This document shows positions 19,006-29,193 of a stretch of DNA of 64,000 nucleotides, in pieces. Source of the stretch: Morganella psychrotolerans (GTDB lineage: Bacteria; Pseudomonadota; Gammaproteobacteria; Enterobacterales; Enterobacteriaceae). Below the pieces are notes generated by a model, which had not been told where the DNA came from, searched no databases, and saw only the letters and a program-made list of their open reading frames with translations. The stretch spans positions 62,001-126,000 of the forward strand of contig NZ_LZEX01000002.1 in assembly GCF_001676055.1 (NCBI RefSeq). Direction: 5' to 3'. Both the position numbers and the translations under genes were made by a program. Positions within the stretch are counted from its first letter, which is position 1. Each line of letters starts with the position of its first letter.

Positions 19006-21789
19006 TTACTCTGATGTCACAATAAAGCCGTTTTGGTTATCACTACTCAAACTAATCTTTTGAATAGGCGATTCTGAGTTCCGGTTTAAAATATATAAAC
19101 CGACTTTTGGTAAAATATGCTGTTCAATAAAACGGATCAGAATACGGGCACCTGTTTCAGCAACTGAACACTGACTGATAATTGAATTAACCACGTCATC
19201 GTTATATTCAAATGCAGCACCGTGATGGGCAAACAAACGCTGACCAATACGATCCATGTGAATGCGGACAATACGGCCCAACGATTCATCCTGTAACGGA
19301 TAATATGGCACGACACTCAGACGTCCCAGGAACGCGGCCGGGAATACTTTCAATAATTCCGGCTGGAGTGCGGTACGCATCCCGTTAAGATCAGGTGCTG
19401 TATCCGGATCAGCGCTCAGGCTTGAAATCAAATCACTACCGGTATTACTGGTCAGTAAAATAACAGTGTTTTTAAAATCAATGACGCGGCCTTCACCATC
19501 TTCCATACGCCCTTTATCAAAGACCTGGAAAAACAGTTCATGAACATCCGGATGCGCCTTTTCCACTTCATCCAGCAATACAACACTGTAAGGTTTTCTG
19601 CGGACCGCTTCTGTTAACACACCGCCTTCACCATAACCGACATAGCCCGGAGGTGAACCTTTCAGAGAGGAAACGGTATGCGCTTCCTGATATTCACTCA
19701 TATTGATGGTGATAATATTTTGTTCGCCACCATAGAGCTGCTCAGCAATCGCCAGGGCAGTTTCTGTTTTACCGACACCGGAGGGACCTACCAGCATAAA
19801 TACGCCGATAGGTTTCTGCGGATCAGCCAGACCTGCGCGGGAAGTCTGGATAGACTCACTGATAATATCCAGTCCGTGCTTCTGACCGATAACACGCTCT
19901 GCCAGATGGTTAGGTAATTCCAGCACTGCATTTAATTCATCTTTCATCATCCGGCCGACAGGAATCCCCGTCCAGTCAGCGACGATAGCCGCAACAACAG
20001 ATGCATTTACTTCAGCCTGAATCACCGCATCCTCACGCTGATTGCACTGAATACCGTCAAGCTCGCTTTCTAAATCTGCCAGCTGCTTCTGCAATTGCGC
20101 AAGCTGCTCTTTATCACTGAGAACAACGGTTTCTGTTACAGTCTCTGCTTCAGCAACCGCAACATCAGTGTCAGCTGCACTGTCAGCAGCAACAATAGTT
20201 TCTTCAGCAACAAACTCCGATTCTTCTACCTTTTCACCACTGATTAATGCCTGAATCTGACTGCGGATTTCCACAATCGCGGCAACTGTTGATTTCTCTT
20301 TCAGCCAGCGGTTTTCCATTTCTTCAGCAAGAACAGATTGTTCTTTAATATCGTCGCGCAGTGACTCAAGCGTACTGTTCTCTTCGCGACCGAAATGCAG
20401 CGCTTTTTCTGCCAGAGACAATTCAGATGATGCGGTTTGTGTTTTGTATTTCAGCTCCTGCAAATCTCTCGGCGCAACATTTTGTGCAACCGCAACACGG
20501 GCGCAGGCAGTATCAAGCAGACTGATTGCTTTATCCGGTAACTGACGGGCAGGAATATAACGATGAGATAAACGCACCGCTGACTGAAGCGCTTCTTCCA
20601 TGATCCAGACACCGTGGTGCTTCTCAAGCATCGGAACCAGACCACGCAACATCGCGACACTCTTCGCTTCAGACGGTTCTTCAACCTGTAACACCTGGAA
20701 GCGGCGGGTCAGCGCAGGATCTTTTTCAATATGACGCTTAAACTCACTCCAGGTGGTTGCACCGATGGTTCTCAGCTTGCCGCGGGCCAGTGCCGGTTTC
20801 AGTAAGTTTGCCGCATCACCGGTTCCGCTATTACCACCGGCACCAACGAGTGTGTGAACTTCATCAACAAACAGAATAACCGGGTTCGGAGAAGACATCG
20901 CTTCTTCCAGAACGGATTTCAGGCGGGATTCAAATTCACCCTTCATACTCGCACCCGCAGAGAGTGCGACGATATCCAGGTTCAGCAGACGTACTTTTAC
21001 CAATGCCGGAGGTACATCACCGGCAGCAATGGCCAGCGCCATTCCTTCAACTAACGCCGTTTTACCGACACCGGCTTCACCGGTCAGTAACGGGTTGTTC
21101 TGACGGCGGCGCAACAGAATATCAATCATTGTATTGATTTCATGCTCACGACCAATAACCGGGTCAATTTTACCTTCACGGGCAAGTGCAGTTAGGTCAG
21201 TGGTGTACTGAGCGAGAGTTGCTTTACCGGATTCTCCGCCCATTGCATTGCTGGCTTCGCCCGGCATGCTATTTTTACCGCCCAGTTCGCTGTCATCTGT
21301 TGCGTTCTGATCAGCTTCCGGTGAATCTTTTGTGATAAAGGCCAGGTCTGCCGCAAGAATATCCAGTGGGATTTTGTCAAACACAGGGGAGATGGCGGAT
21401 AACGCACGACGCAGCTCCATAGTAGTCAGACAGGCGAGTAACAAATGACCGCTGCGGATAGCATTTTCTGAATATTCCAGACTTGCACATACCCAGGCAC
21501 GTTCAATAGCCATTTCAATATGATATGAAAAATCAGAAATAGAGCTGGCACCACTAGGCAAACGAATTAACGCCTGCTCCATCCCTTTTTCCAATAATTG
21601 GACATCAAGCTGGAAGTGACGGGCAATCTGCCGGACATCACTCTGCTCTTGTTGCCACAGCTGAATCATCCAATGAACGAGTTCAACGTATGGGTTACCT
21701 TTTAATTTACATAGTGTCGTTGCACTTTCGATACTACGGAAAAGAGTTGTATCGAGTTTTCCAAATAGACTCTGTCTGCTGAAAGCCAC
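19006..21789 (-). CDS. clpV: T6SS sheath-recycling ATPase ClpV
   Basis: 927 residues from a GTG start at 21789 (MAFSRQSLFGKLD). ClpV is a Hsp100 AAA+ hexamer that disassembles contracted TssBC sheath. It has an N-terminal Clp domain, first ATPase with Walker A GEAGVGKTALVEGMA, a coiled middle domain, and second ATPase with GPSGVGKTETALA. The middle domain has an acidic insert (about 520-550, rich in Ala, Glu and Val) that is longer than in most ClpV proteins. It opens the minus-strand T6SS arm, facing tssF across a 970-base gap, and is followed directly by fimbrial genes. Confidence 0.96.
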   Translation of the reverse strand: MAFSRQSLFGKLDTTLFRSIESATTLCKLKGNPYVELVHWMIQLWQQEQSDVRQIARHFQLDVQLLEKGMEQALIRLPSGASSISDFSYHIEMAIERAWVCASLEYSENAIRSGHLLLACLTTMELRRALSAISPVFDKIPLDILAADLAFITKDSPEADQNATDDSELGGKNSMPGEASNAMGGESGKATLAQYTTDLTALAREGKIDPVIGREHEINTMIDILLRRRQNNPLLTGEAGVGKTALVEGMALAIAAGDVPPALVKVRLLNLDIVALSAGASMKGEFESRLKSVLEEAMSSPNPVILFVDEVHTLVGAGGNSGTGDAANLLKPALARGKLRTIGATTWSEFKRHIEKDPALTRRFQVLQVEEPSEAKSVAMLRGLVPMLEKHHGVWIMEEALQSAVRLSHRYIPARQLPDKAISLLDTACARVAVAQNVAPRDLQELKYKTQTASSELSLAEKALHFGREENSTLESLRDDIKEQSVLAEEMENRWLKEKSTVAAIVEIRSQIQALISGEKVEESEFVAEETIVAADSAADTDVAVAEAETVTETVVLSDKEQLAQLQKQLADLESELDGIQCNQREDAVIQAEVNASVVAAIVADWTGIPVGRMMKDELNAVLELPNHLAERVIGQKHGLDIISESIQTSRAGLADPQKPIGVFMLVGPSGVGKTETALAIAEQLYGGEQNIITINMSEYQEAHTVSSLKGSPPGYVGYGEGGVLTEAVRRKPYSVVLLDEVEKAHPDVHELFFQVFDKGRMEDGEGRVIDFKNTVILLTSNTGSDLISSLSADPDTAPDLNGMRTALQPELLKVFPAAFLGRLSVVPYYPLQDESLGRIVRIHMDRIGQRLFAHHGAAFEYNDDVVNSIISQCSVAETGARILIRFIEQHILPKVGLYILNRNSESPIQKISLSSDNQNGFIVTSE

Positions 21790-22758
21790 AATTATTACCT
21801 AATCAAGTGTTGTTTATACTAATAATTCATCCTTTACAGGATGTACGATTTATAAAACATATTATGTTCCTGAATATCCGCCCCGTTAATTGGCACAAAT
21901 AACTAGTTCAATATACGAGAATAGCAGAGAACATATAAATATTAGTTTCTCTATTATCAGAAACGTTGAGTTATAATAAAAACAAACAATGTTACTTAGC
22001 AATAAGACTTTCGCCTAACTTGACTCTGAGAGAGTTCACCTGAGTAACAAATTTTAATTCCTACTATAGTACACACCATCTTGAGGTTCACTACGCGTCT
22101 TTTATATAATGAGATTATTACGCGCCATGGAAAAATACAACTATCCGTACGAATAAACTCACTAATTTGGACAATTCCTAAGATATAACGAAACAAATAT
22201 AAAAACCGTTGTTACAACACACGAAAAACAAATTAAAACCAAAATAAAATCAACAGATTGAGACATTCAATACACTATGACAGCAATGAATATCAAATGA
22301 GTATATTGCAAAACAAAAAACCGATTAAGTTTAAAAAACAATTAATGACAAGATGAAATCAGCTCAATGAAACAATGATACAAATTATCACACCCGGTTA
22401 CAACAGATGAATATAATCACGCGTATTCAACCTTACTATCTTTCTTATTTAATAAGTTTAAACTCGGTAAAAATCTCGGCATAACATTAAAAATGCAAGC
22501 GCAGCAAATGAATATAATATATTCACATGACAATCATATAGTGTTCATCGCTATTGTTATTTATTTTATCTATCACATAATTACCGTATAACAGGGTAAT
22601 TACACGGTAATGCAGACTTATCTGATATCGATTAAAACACCCTCGTTTTATTTTGTTCAGGACTTTACTTCAGCGTCTTTTTTTTTATATTTATAGTCTT
22701 TTATAATTTGAAAGGTGGATCACCACCTTTATTATTCATTTTCTTCAGAGGTATATCC
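21790..22758. promoter_or_regulatory. Divergent T6SS control region, AT-rich
   Basis: About 970 bases with no convincing gene between clpV and tssF. Both T6SS arms must be driven from here. A TATAAT at 22702-22707 lies about 50 bases before the tssF GTG start, with only a weak T-rich -35 region. The strong AT-richness would suit H-NS-type silencing (inference). No regulator gene or sigma-54 site was recognised. Confidence 0.6.
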
Positions 22759-24635
22759 GTGGATCAGAAATTTCTTGATTTTTACAATCGGGAACTGACG
22801 TTTATGAAAGAAATGTCCGGTGAATTTGCGGAGAAACATCCGAAAATTGCCGGGCGTCTGGGCATGAATGGTATCGAAGTTGCTGATCCTTATGTAGAAC
22901 GACTTATCGAAGCATTCTGTTTTATTTCAGCTCGTTCACAAGTGAAACTGGACGCGGAATTTCCGAAATTTACGCAACGTTTTCTGGATGTTATTTATCC
23001 GAATTACAACGCACAAACCCCTTCGATGGGTGTCGTCCGTCTTCATCCGAATACAAAGGAAGGTGACCTTTCAAATGGTTACCATGTGCCGAAAAATTGT
23101 CAGATGTTTACCCGTTTATTACCGGGAGAGCAGTCCCGCTGTGAGTTTCGTAACAGCCAGGAACTGACATTATGGCCAATTGAAATTGAAGATGTCCGCC
23201 TGACATCTATTCCGCCGGATATTTCCAGTCTGGAAAAATACCGTATCTCTTATTCACGCCTGAAGGGCGCGCTGCGGATCAAACTGAAACTTGACGGCGA
23301 TAATCTGTTTTCCCAACTGGAAAATCTGGACAATCTCCCTTTCTATATTGACGGGGATGAGCGCGTCGTTTCACATATATTTGAGCTGATCCACGCCCAT
23401 TATGTTGCCATGATAATCCGCACCGGCGGCAGTGAAAAACACGATACGACCATTGTTAACGGCGGTATTACCTTTGAAGGCCTTAAACCGGATCAGGCGC
23501 TGTTACCGGTTCAGTGGAATATGTTCCAGGGCCACAACCTGATACAGGAGTATTTTGCCTGTCGTCAGCGTTTTTATTTCTTTACGCTCAATCACTTACG
23601 TAAAGCAATGCGTAACAATAATACCAATGAAGCAGAAATCATTATTCTGCTGGACCGTTTTCCTCAGGATCTGATCAGTCATATTGATAAAGACCGCTTC
23701 CTGTTATTTTGCACGCCGGTCATTAACCTGTTTCCCAAACGAATCGATAAAATTGAAATCAACCGGGCACTGAATGACTTCCACGTTGTACCCGATCGCA
23801 GCCGCCCGATGGATTATGAAGTTTTTTCAATCAGTAAAGTTATGGGGCAACAGGCAGAAAATAGCAGCGAAGTTATCTTTAATCCTATTTATCAGACCCG
23901 GCATTGTGATTCCGGTAACTTCGGGCGTTATTTCTCTCTGCGCCGGGAAACCAGGGCCAGCGGCAGCGCCCGCCGTAAATATGAAACACTGACGCCATAT
24001 ATCGGCACAGAGGTTTTTATCTCCCTGGTAGATCAGCAGGAAGCACCATTTGATGACGATATTCGTTATCTCTCCGTGGAAGCACTTGTGACCAACCGGG
24101 ATCTCCCCCGTCTGATTGACCGGGGCAATGAATACGATTTAACGCTGTCTGATTCTGTACCTGTTTACGGTGCAAATTTCCTGTCACAACCAAGCCCCCC
24201 TCACCCGCCATTTGCACAGGGAGAGTCAGCCTGGCGCCTGATCCGTCAGCTCAGTTTTAACTATCTTCCGCTGCACGATATGGATCACAGCAGGGCGGGG
24301 AATCGCTGCGTAATCTGCTGCGCCTGTTTGTCAGCCCGGCAGATCAGGAATCAATGACACAAATTGACAGCCTGGTCGGCAGCAAAACCAAACCCGTCAT
24401 CCGGCGATTGCCGGGAAATGAGCTTCTGGTATACGGACGCGGGGTTCAGTGCGTACTGACAGTGGATGAGATCGGATTCTCCGGATTAAGTCCTTATTTA
24501 TTCGGGTTAGTGATGGAAAATTATTTATCCCGCCATGCAGCAATTAACGTCTTTACTGAGACTGAGCTGCACTCAATGCAGCGCGGGCTGGTCGCCAAAT
24601 GGGCACCACGTCCGGGTAAGCGCGGGATCTTATAA
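22759..24635 (+). CDS. tssF: T6SS baseplate protein TssF, frame broken near C-terminus
   Basis: TssF forms the baseplate wedge with TssG. I choose the GTG at 22759 (giving MDQKFLDFYNRELTFMKEM) because AGAGG lies eight bases before it; the ATG at 22708 adds an atypical leader. The first frame ends at 24357 in a nonsense-looking tail. The family's C-terminal domain, with RRLPGNELLVYGRG and the motif NVFTETELHSMQRG, continues in another frame from about 24,300 to 24,635. Adding one G to the GGGG at 24297-24300 joins them (SRAGESLRNLLRLF) to about 625 residues, a normal length. The two frames overlap by ATGA at 24354. Sequencing error or recent mutation are both possible. Confidence 0.92.
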
Positions 24636-25651
24636 TGAGCCATTTGCACCATAATATGTTAAGCCAACTTTCACAGTGGTATGACGAAGCCGAGCCCTGG
24701 AACAGTGGTTTCGTCAGCCTGATGCGGGCGGTTGCGGCAAAATATCCGGATATGCCGGCTATCGGAACGGCCGATCGTCCCCAGCAAGAGCCTTACCGTC
24801 TGGGGCAAACCCCCAATATGGTGTTTGCCCCGCGCGAAATCGCAAAAATTACCCATGAAGACCACCTGTGCCATGTTGATCTCTTCAGTTTAGGGATCTG
24901 GGGTCCTCAGGGTGCAATGCCGATAAATTTTACCGAGCAGGCATTTATCCGCATGGAGCACCAGGACACCCTGCTCCGTGACTTTGTTAATATCTTTCAC
25001 CACCGGGCGCTCTCGCTGTTTTATCGCAGCTGGTTTGTTTCGCAGGATGTCGCCACACTCGATCGCAAAGATGACGAGCAGTTCTCTTTTTATATCGGGT
25101 CACTTATCGGATTGGTGCCGGATGAAATCTGTGACTCGGTTCTGCCGACACACGCCAGGCTATCTTCTTCATCTCACCTGATCCGTGAAGCACGCAACCC
25201 GGAAGGGCTTGTTGGTGCACTGGAATATTATTTCGGGATAAAGGTCGGGCTGAAAGAATTTACCAAACAATGGATTTTCCTCGAAACCACGGACCAGACA
25301 AAAATCGGAGATTTAAACTCCTCCTTACTGTTATCGGAAGGTGCCATTTTAGGTAATACCGTTCAGGACCGGCAGCATAAATTCAGCCTGGTTCTGGGGC
25401 CGTTAACATTAGAACAATATATGCGTTTCAGTTTATGGGGTGAGGATCTGCCAATCCTTAAAGAGTGGGTCCGCAACTTTGTTGGTTTTGAATATGCCTG
25501 GGATGTCCAGCTAGTACTTGCACCGAATGCAATACCACAGGCGAACCTTGATGGCAGCCACCAGTTAGGATATGCCGCGTGGCTTCCGCGCGAAAAGCAG
25601 GATGAACCTATTTCGGGGATGAGTTTTGACCCCGAAACGCACCTTAACTGA
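24635..25651 (+). CDS. tssG: T6SS baseplate protein TssG
   Basis: 338 residues, a normal TssG (VasB/ImpH) length. Conserved parts are the early PWNSGFVSLMRAVAAKYPDMP, the central LGIWGPQGAMPINFTEQA, and FHHRALSLFYRSW. Its ATG overlaps the tssF stop as TAATG, so the two wedge subunits are translationally coupled. No lesions. Confidence 0.96.
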   Translation: MSHLHHNMLSQLSQWYDEAEPWNSGFVSLMRAVAAKYPDMPAIGTADRPQQEPYRLGQTPNMVFAPREIAKITHEDHLCHVDLFSLGIWGPQGAMPINFTEQAFIRMEHQDTLLRDFVNIFHHRALSLFYRSWFVSQDVATLDRKDDEQFSFYIGSLIGLVPDEICDSVLPTHARLSSSSHLIREARNPEGLVGALEYYFGIKVGLKEFTKQWIFLETTDQTKIGDLNSSLLLSEGAILGNTVQDRQHKFSLVLGPLTLEQYMRFSLWGEDLPILKEWVRNFVGFEYAWDVQLVLAPNAIPQANLDGSHQLGYAAWLPREKQDEPISGMSFDPETHLN

Positions 25652-25678
25652 TTACTGATTTTCAACAGATAATGGAAT

Positions 25679-26812
25679 ATGACCGTGAACGAAGAACTGC
25701 AATCTACTTTTCAGTCCGATTTTTATAAAGACGTACTCAAACCGCTGCCGGGGAAATTCGTCTGCGGTGAAGGTATTGAATATGACCCGTTATTCATCAC
25801 ATTGCAGTCTAAAATGGCACCCAAACTCGGCGCTGAGTACGGCGATTTCGTCGAAACGACTGAACCGGTTAACTGGCGTGAAATAGAAAGTGATTGCCTT
25901 GAACTTCTGACGAAAAGTAGACATATCCGCCTGATTATTCTGTTAATCCGTTCACGCAGCCGGCAGATAGGCCTTTTTGCCCTGGAAGAAGGCCTGATGG
26001 CGATGCATCAGTTGCTGAAAGATTATCCCAATGAAGTTCATCCCCAGCTTTACGATGAAGGGGAATTTGAACCCTTTATGCGGGCAAATGCTATTTCGGA
26101 ACTGGATGATATCGATGGCTTTCTGCTCGATTTTCGCCAGCTGACGTTGCCGAAAATTAACGGACTTCAGCTGACAGTTAAAGAAATTGAACGCGCCTTT
26201 GCTATCCCGAAAGATGAAAACTCCCTGGCGGAAGAGAGTGTTATCGGGATCCTCAATGAATGGCGTACCAAAAATGATAAAACGCTGGCATCACTGAATA
26301 ATGCCGCATTCATTCTGGATGCAATTAAAAAGCTGGCCCGTGAAACCTTAGAGAATGAAACACCGGCGCTGCCGGTGCTGACATTAATACTGGCGCTGTT
26401 TAATAAAGATCTTACCCACAACGGTAATAAATCGGCCGCTGCAGCTGCGGTAGCTGAGAGTGAAAACTCGATGTCTGCCTTAGTCTTTTCTGATGATACG
26501 CAGGACAAAGACCATACCACTCAACAAGCTGATTCTGTCAGCACAACCACAGAAACAGTTATTGATGGTGACACAACAACGGTGACAACCGAACGCATTG
26601 TCTACCGTGAAAAAGTGATCAATACCCGGCAGGATGCCCTGGAAAGGATCCGCGAAGCACGTGCATGGTTTCAGCAAACCGAACCCGGTAACCCGATTAT
26701 TTTGCTGCTGACCTATGCCGAAGGAGCGGCAGGAAAAAATTTTGTTGAACTCAGTAAATTATTCCCTGCTGACATGCTTGCTATTTTAGATACGAACAAG
26801 GAAATGTCATGA
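25679..26812 (+). CDS. tssA: T6SS cap/priming protein TssA
   Basis: 377 residues. TssA caps and coordinates tube and sheath growth. The N-terminal ImpA domain (about 25-150) carries GEGIEYDPLFITLQSKM and the core REIESDCLELLTKSRHIRL. The middle has a Thr-rich linker (about 275-310), and the C-terminal part RIREARAWFQQTEPGNPIILLL is the short conserved helical region. It follows tssG by 27 bases and overlaps the next gene, a fimbrial-like protein, as ATGA. Confidence 0.95.
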   Translation: MTVNEELQSTFQSDFYKDVLKPLPGKFVCGEGIEYDPLFITLQSKMAPKLGAEYGDFVETTEPVNWREIESDCLELLTKSRHIRLIILLIRSRSRQIGLFALEEGLMAMHQLLKDYPNEVHPQLYDEGEFEPFMRANAISELDDIDGFLLDFRQLTLPKINGLQLTVKEIERAFAIPKDENSLAEESVIGILNEWRTKNDKTLASLNNAAFILDAIKKLARETLENETPALPVLTLILALFNKDLTHNGNKSAAAAAVAESENSMSALVFSDDTQDKDHTTQQADSVSTTTETVIDGDTTTVTTERIVYREKVINTRQDALERIREARAWFQQTEPGNPIILLLTYAEGAAGKNFVELSKLFPADMLAILDTNKEMS

Positions 26813-27826
26813 AACTAAAATTACTCGTGTTGTTAGCTGCAATGGGTATGGCCACAAATGCAATGGCTGCGGATTGTAAAATCAGTAGTCCGGCCGGTTA
26901 TATGCCGGAGCATTTACTCGCCTCATCAGCACCAATCCGATTACGTGCTGACGCGCCCAAAAGCGCTGTGACACCTATCGGCCGGGCCAATTCTGCAACA
27001 AACAGTACGGATATGACCGTCCTGTGCGCGGGTATTAGTGGTGTTAACGGAAGCCGCCCTATCACGGGTCCCGGTCTTCAGGTCTATCCGGGCTATACAA
27101 ATTATTACCGCACAAATATTGATGGTATTGGTGTTAAATTTATTCTTACCGGCCCGGGTGGTGATGCCGGCGTAGAATTACCAGCGCCGACTTACGTAGC
27201 AACCCCCGGTGAACCAAACGGAAACGCGACGACCACTGACATTGGTAAGGGGCGTCTCGTGGCTTATTTCTATAAATTAGAAGATACCGTTAAATTAAAA
27301 TCAGCGTATCAAAATACAGTTAATTTGATGATGCCTACCCCCGTAGCTGAGTCCAGAATAGAAGATTTCGCTTACGCTTATTATAAATTAGATAAAATTG
27401 ATATTGTCGGCATTCCGGTTTGTACCGTTGATAAACCACTGCCTGTCGATTTTAATACCGTAAATGCTGAATCAGTAAAAAAACGGCGTATCACGTTCGT
27501 TTAATTTCGGCATCACCTGCAAGACTGACTACAATGATTACATTGCTGTTGCTTCAATTACTGCGGCACAACGAACGCCGGATAGAAGATTTATAAAAGT
27601 TGATGACGCCAAAAATAACAGCGACTCATTAATAATCGAGATCACTGACAAAAACGGTAATAAAATCAATGTAGACGGATCAACAAAGATAGAGTCCGGA
27701 GTAAAATCAAGTGGTGTAAAAGCAGATTACGAATGGAATGCAATACTGAAAAAACAAGATGGGACGCCCTATCCTGCACAAGGTCCATTTAAAGCATCCG
27801 CTATTATTACCCTTGATTTAAAATAG
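26809..27826 (+). CDS. Fimbrial adhesin-like protein coupled to tssA, frame broken
   Basis: About 338 residues once restored. The first frame (26809-27504) has a signal peptide (cleaved near AMA-A, residue 21) and a lectin-like domain with a YKLDKIDIVGIPVCTVD joint. The C-terminal pilin domain, with the Cys partner in FNFGITCKTDYND and the final donor strand ending ITLDLK, lies in another frame up to 27826. Removing one A from the A7 run at 27477-27483 joins them as ESVKNGVSRSFNFGITCK. This is the two-domain architecture of a chaperone-usher tip adhesin. Its ATG overlaps the tssA stop (ATGA), so it is translated with the T6SS genes. No chaperone or usher sits beside it; the nearest are in the opposite T6SS arm. 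Confidence 0.82.
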
Positions 27827-27846
27827 TACTAAGTGATATTGATAAT

Positions 27847-29193
27847 ATGAAAAATACAATTTTTGTCAGCATCGCCAGCTATCGGGATAATGAATTAATT
27901 CCGACTCTGAAAGATATGGTAGCGAAAGCAGACCATCCGGAACAGTTATTTATTTCAATTTGCTGGCAGGTTGAAGAGCGGGATTTTACTATTTTTATGG
28001 ATATGGGAGCCAGGCAAACAGATTACCGGGGTGATAATCCGGACGTTGTTCGCCTGGAATACCTTGGTGCCACACTCAATATCCACTTTATCCAGATATA
28101 TCAGGCTCAAGGTGCTTGCTGGGCAAGATACTGCTGTGAACAATATTATACTGATGAACAGTATTTTCTGCAGATAGACTCTCATTGCCGGTTTATTAAA
28201 AATTGGGATGCTGAATTAATTACTTACTATTTATCACTGAAAGAAAAAACAGATAAACCCGTTATTTCCGGTTATCCACCGGGCTATACACCGGCAACAG
28301 AAGATAAAGAAGAAGTATTGCATGCAGGCTGTGCAAGGATGGTATTTAATGTCTTTAATGATAATGATGTCCCTTCATTTCTTCCGCTCGCGCTGCTTGA
28401 TACAACACAAAATAGCCGCGGCTGTTTTCTTGCCGGAGGTTTTACCTTCACGTCCGGTCGTTTTGTTCTGGATGTTCCCAATGATCCGCTGATTTTTTTC
28501 ATCGGTGAAGAAATATCGATGTCCGCAAAAGCATTTACCCATGGATACGATATTTTTTATCCGGAAAAACAATTCCTCTGGCATTTTTACGGACGTGAAG
28601 GCTGTGACAAAATATGGGGAGATCACACAGAAGAAAAGAAAGAAACAAAGCAGGTTGAAAAAACCTGGTGGGAGCGGGATATCATCTCTAAAAAACGGGT
28701 TCGCAAGGTATTAGGTATTAGTCAGCCTGATGAAATAGATCTCGGAAAATATTGCCTTGGCACTGAACGGACACTGGAAGAATATGAATATCTGACAGGG
28801 ATCTGTTTCAATGAACAATTGCTTGCTCAGGAACTGCTTTGTGATCTTAAGCCCTGCTATTTTGATAAAAAACCGGTATCCCGGGAAGAATGGATTACCG
28901 GGCTTTACAGCCCATATTACCGCTCTGTCGATATCCATAAAAATGAAATTGCACAAAACAGTGACAATATAGATTACTGGTCATTAGGTGTATTCACAGA
29001 AGATGATTCTCTGCTTGCTATGCAACGAATTACACCTGAGCAACTCAGTGCTCTGATGTCCGATAATAAGCCTGATATTTATTCTCTGCCGATAAAATTA
29101 AAAGACAAACCTCTGAAAATTCCGGGGAAAATCAGACTGGCACCTTTTTTTGGTCTTACCGGCTGGGGTGAAACACTGGAGAAACCATGGTAA
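27847..29193 (+). CDS. GT60-like GlcNAc transferase in T6SS operon
   Basis: 448 residues, no signal peptide. The N-terminal half matches the eukaryotic-type Skp1 hydroxyproline GlcNAc-transferase family (CAZy GT60): IFVSIASYRDNELIPTLKDM at the start, QAQGACWARYCCEQYY, and the DXD-type motif in YFLQIDSHCRFIKNWD near residues 108-123. Then come KPVISGYPPGYTP and a WHFYGREG segment. It probably transfers a sugar to a protein in the cytoplasm. The C-terminal ~170 residues are unassigned. It starts 20 bases after the adhesin-like gene and overlaps the DotU-like gene by seven bases. Candidate acceptors in the locus are the VgrG Thr/Pro/Ser tail or the adhesin (inference). Confidence 0.82.
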   Translation: MKNTIFVSIASYRDNELIPTLKDMVAKADHPEQLFISICWQVEERDFTIFMDMGARQTDYRGDNPDVVRLEYLGATLNIHFIQIYQAQGACWARYCCEQYYTDEQYFLQIDSHCRFIKNWDAELITYYLSLKEKTDKPVISGYPPGYTPATEDKEEVLHAGCARMVFNVFNDNDVPSFLPLALLDTTQNSRGCFLAGGFTFTSGRFVLDVPNDPLIFFIGEEISMSAKAFTHGYDIFYPEKQFLWHFYGREGCDKIWGDHTEEKKETKQVEKTWWERDIISKKRVRKVLGISQPDEIDLGKYCLGTERTLEEYEYLTGICFNEQLLAQELLCDLKPCYFDKKPVSREEWITGLYSPYYRSVDIHKNEIAQNSDNIDYWSLGVFTEDDSLLAMQRITPEQLSALMSDNKPDIYSLPIKLKDKPLKIPGKIRLAPFFGLTGWGETLEKPW

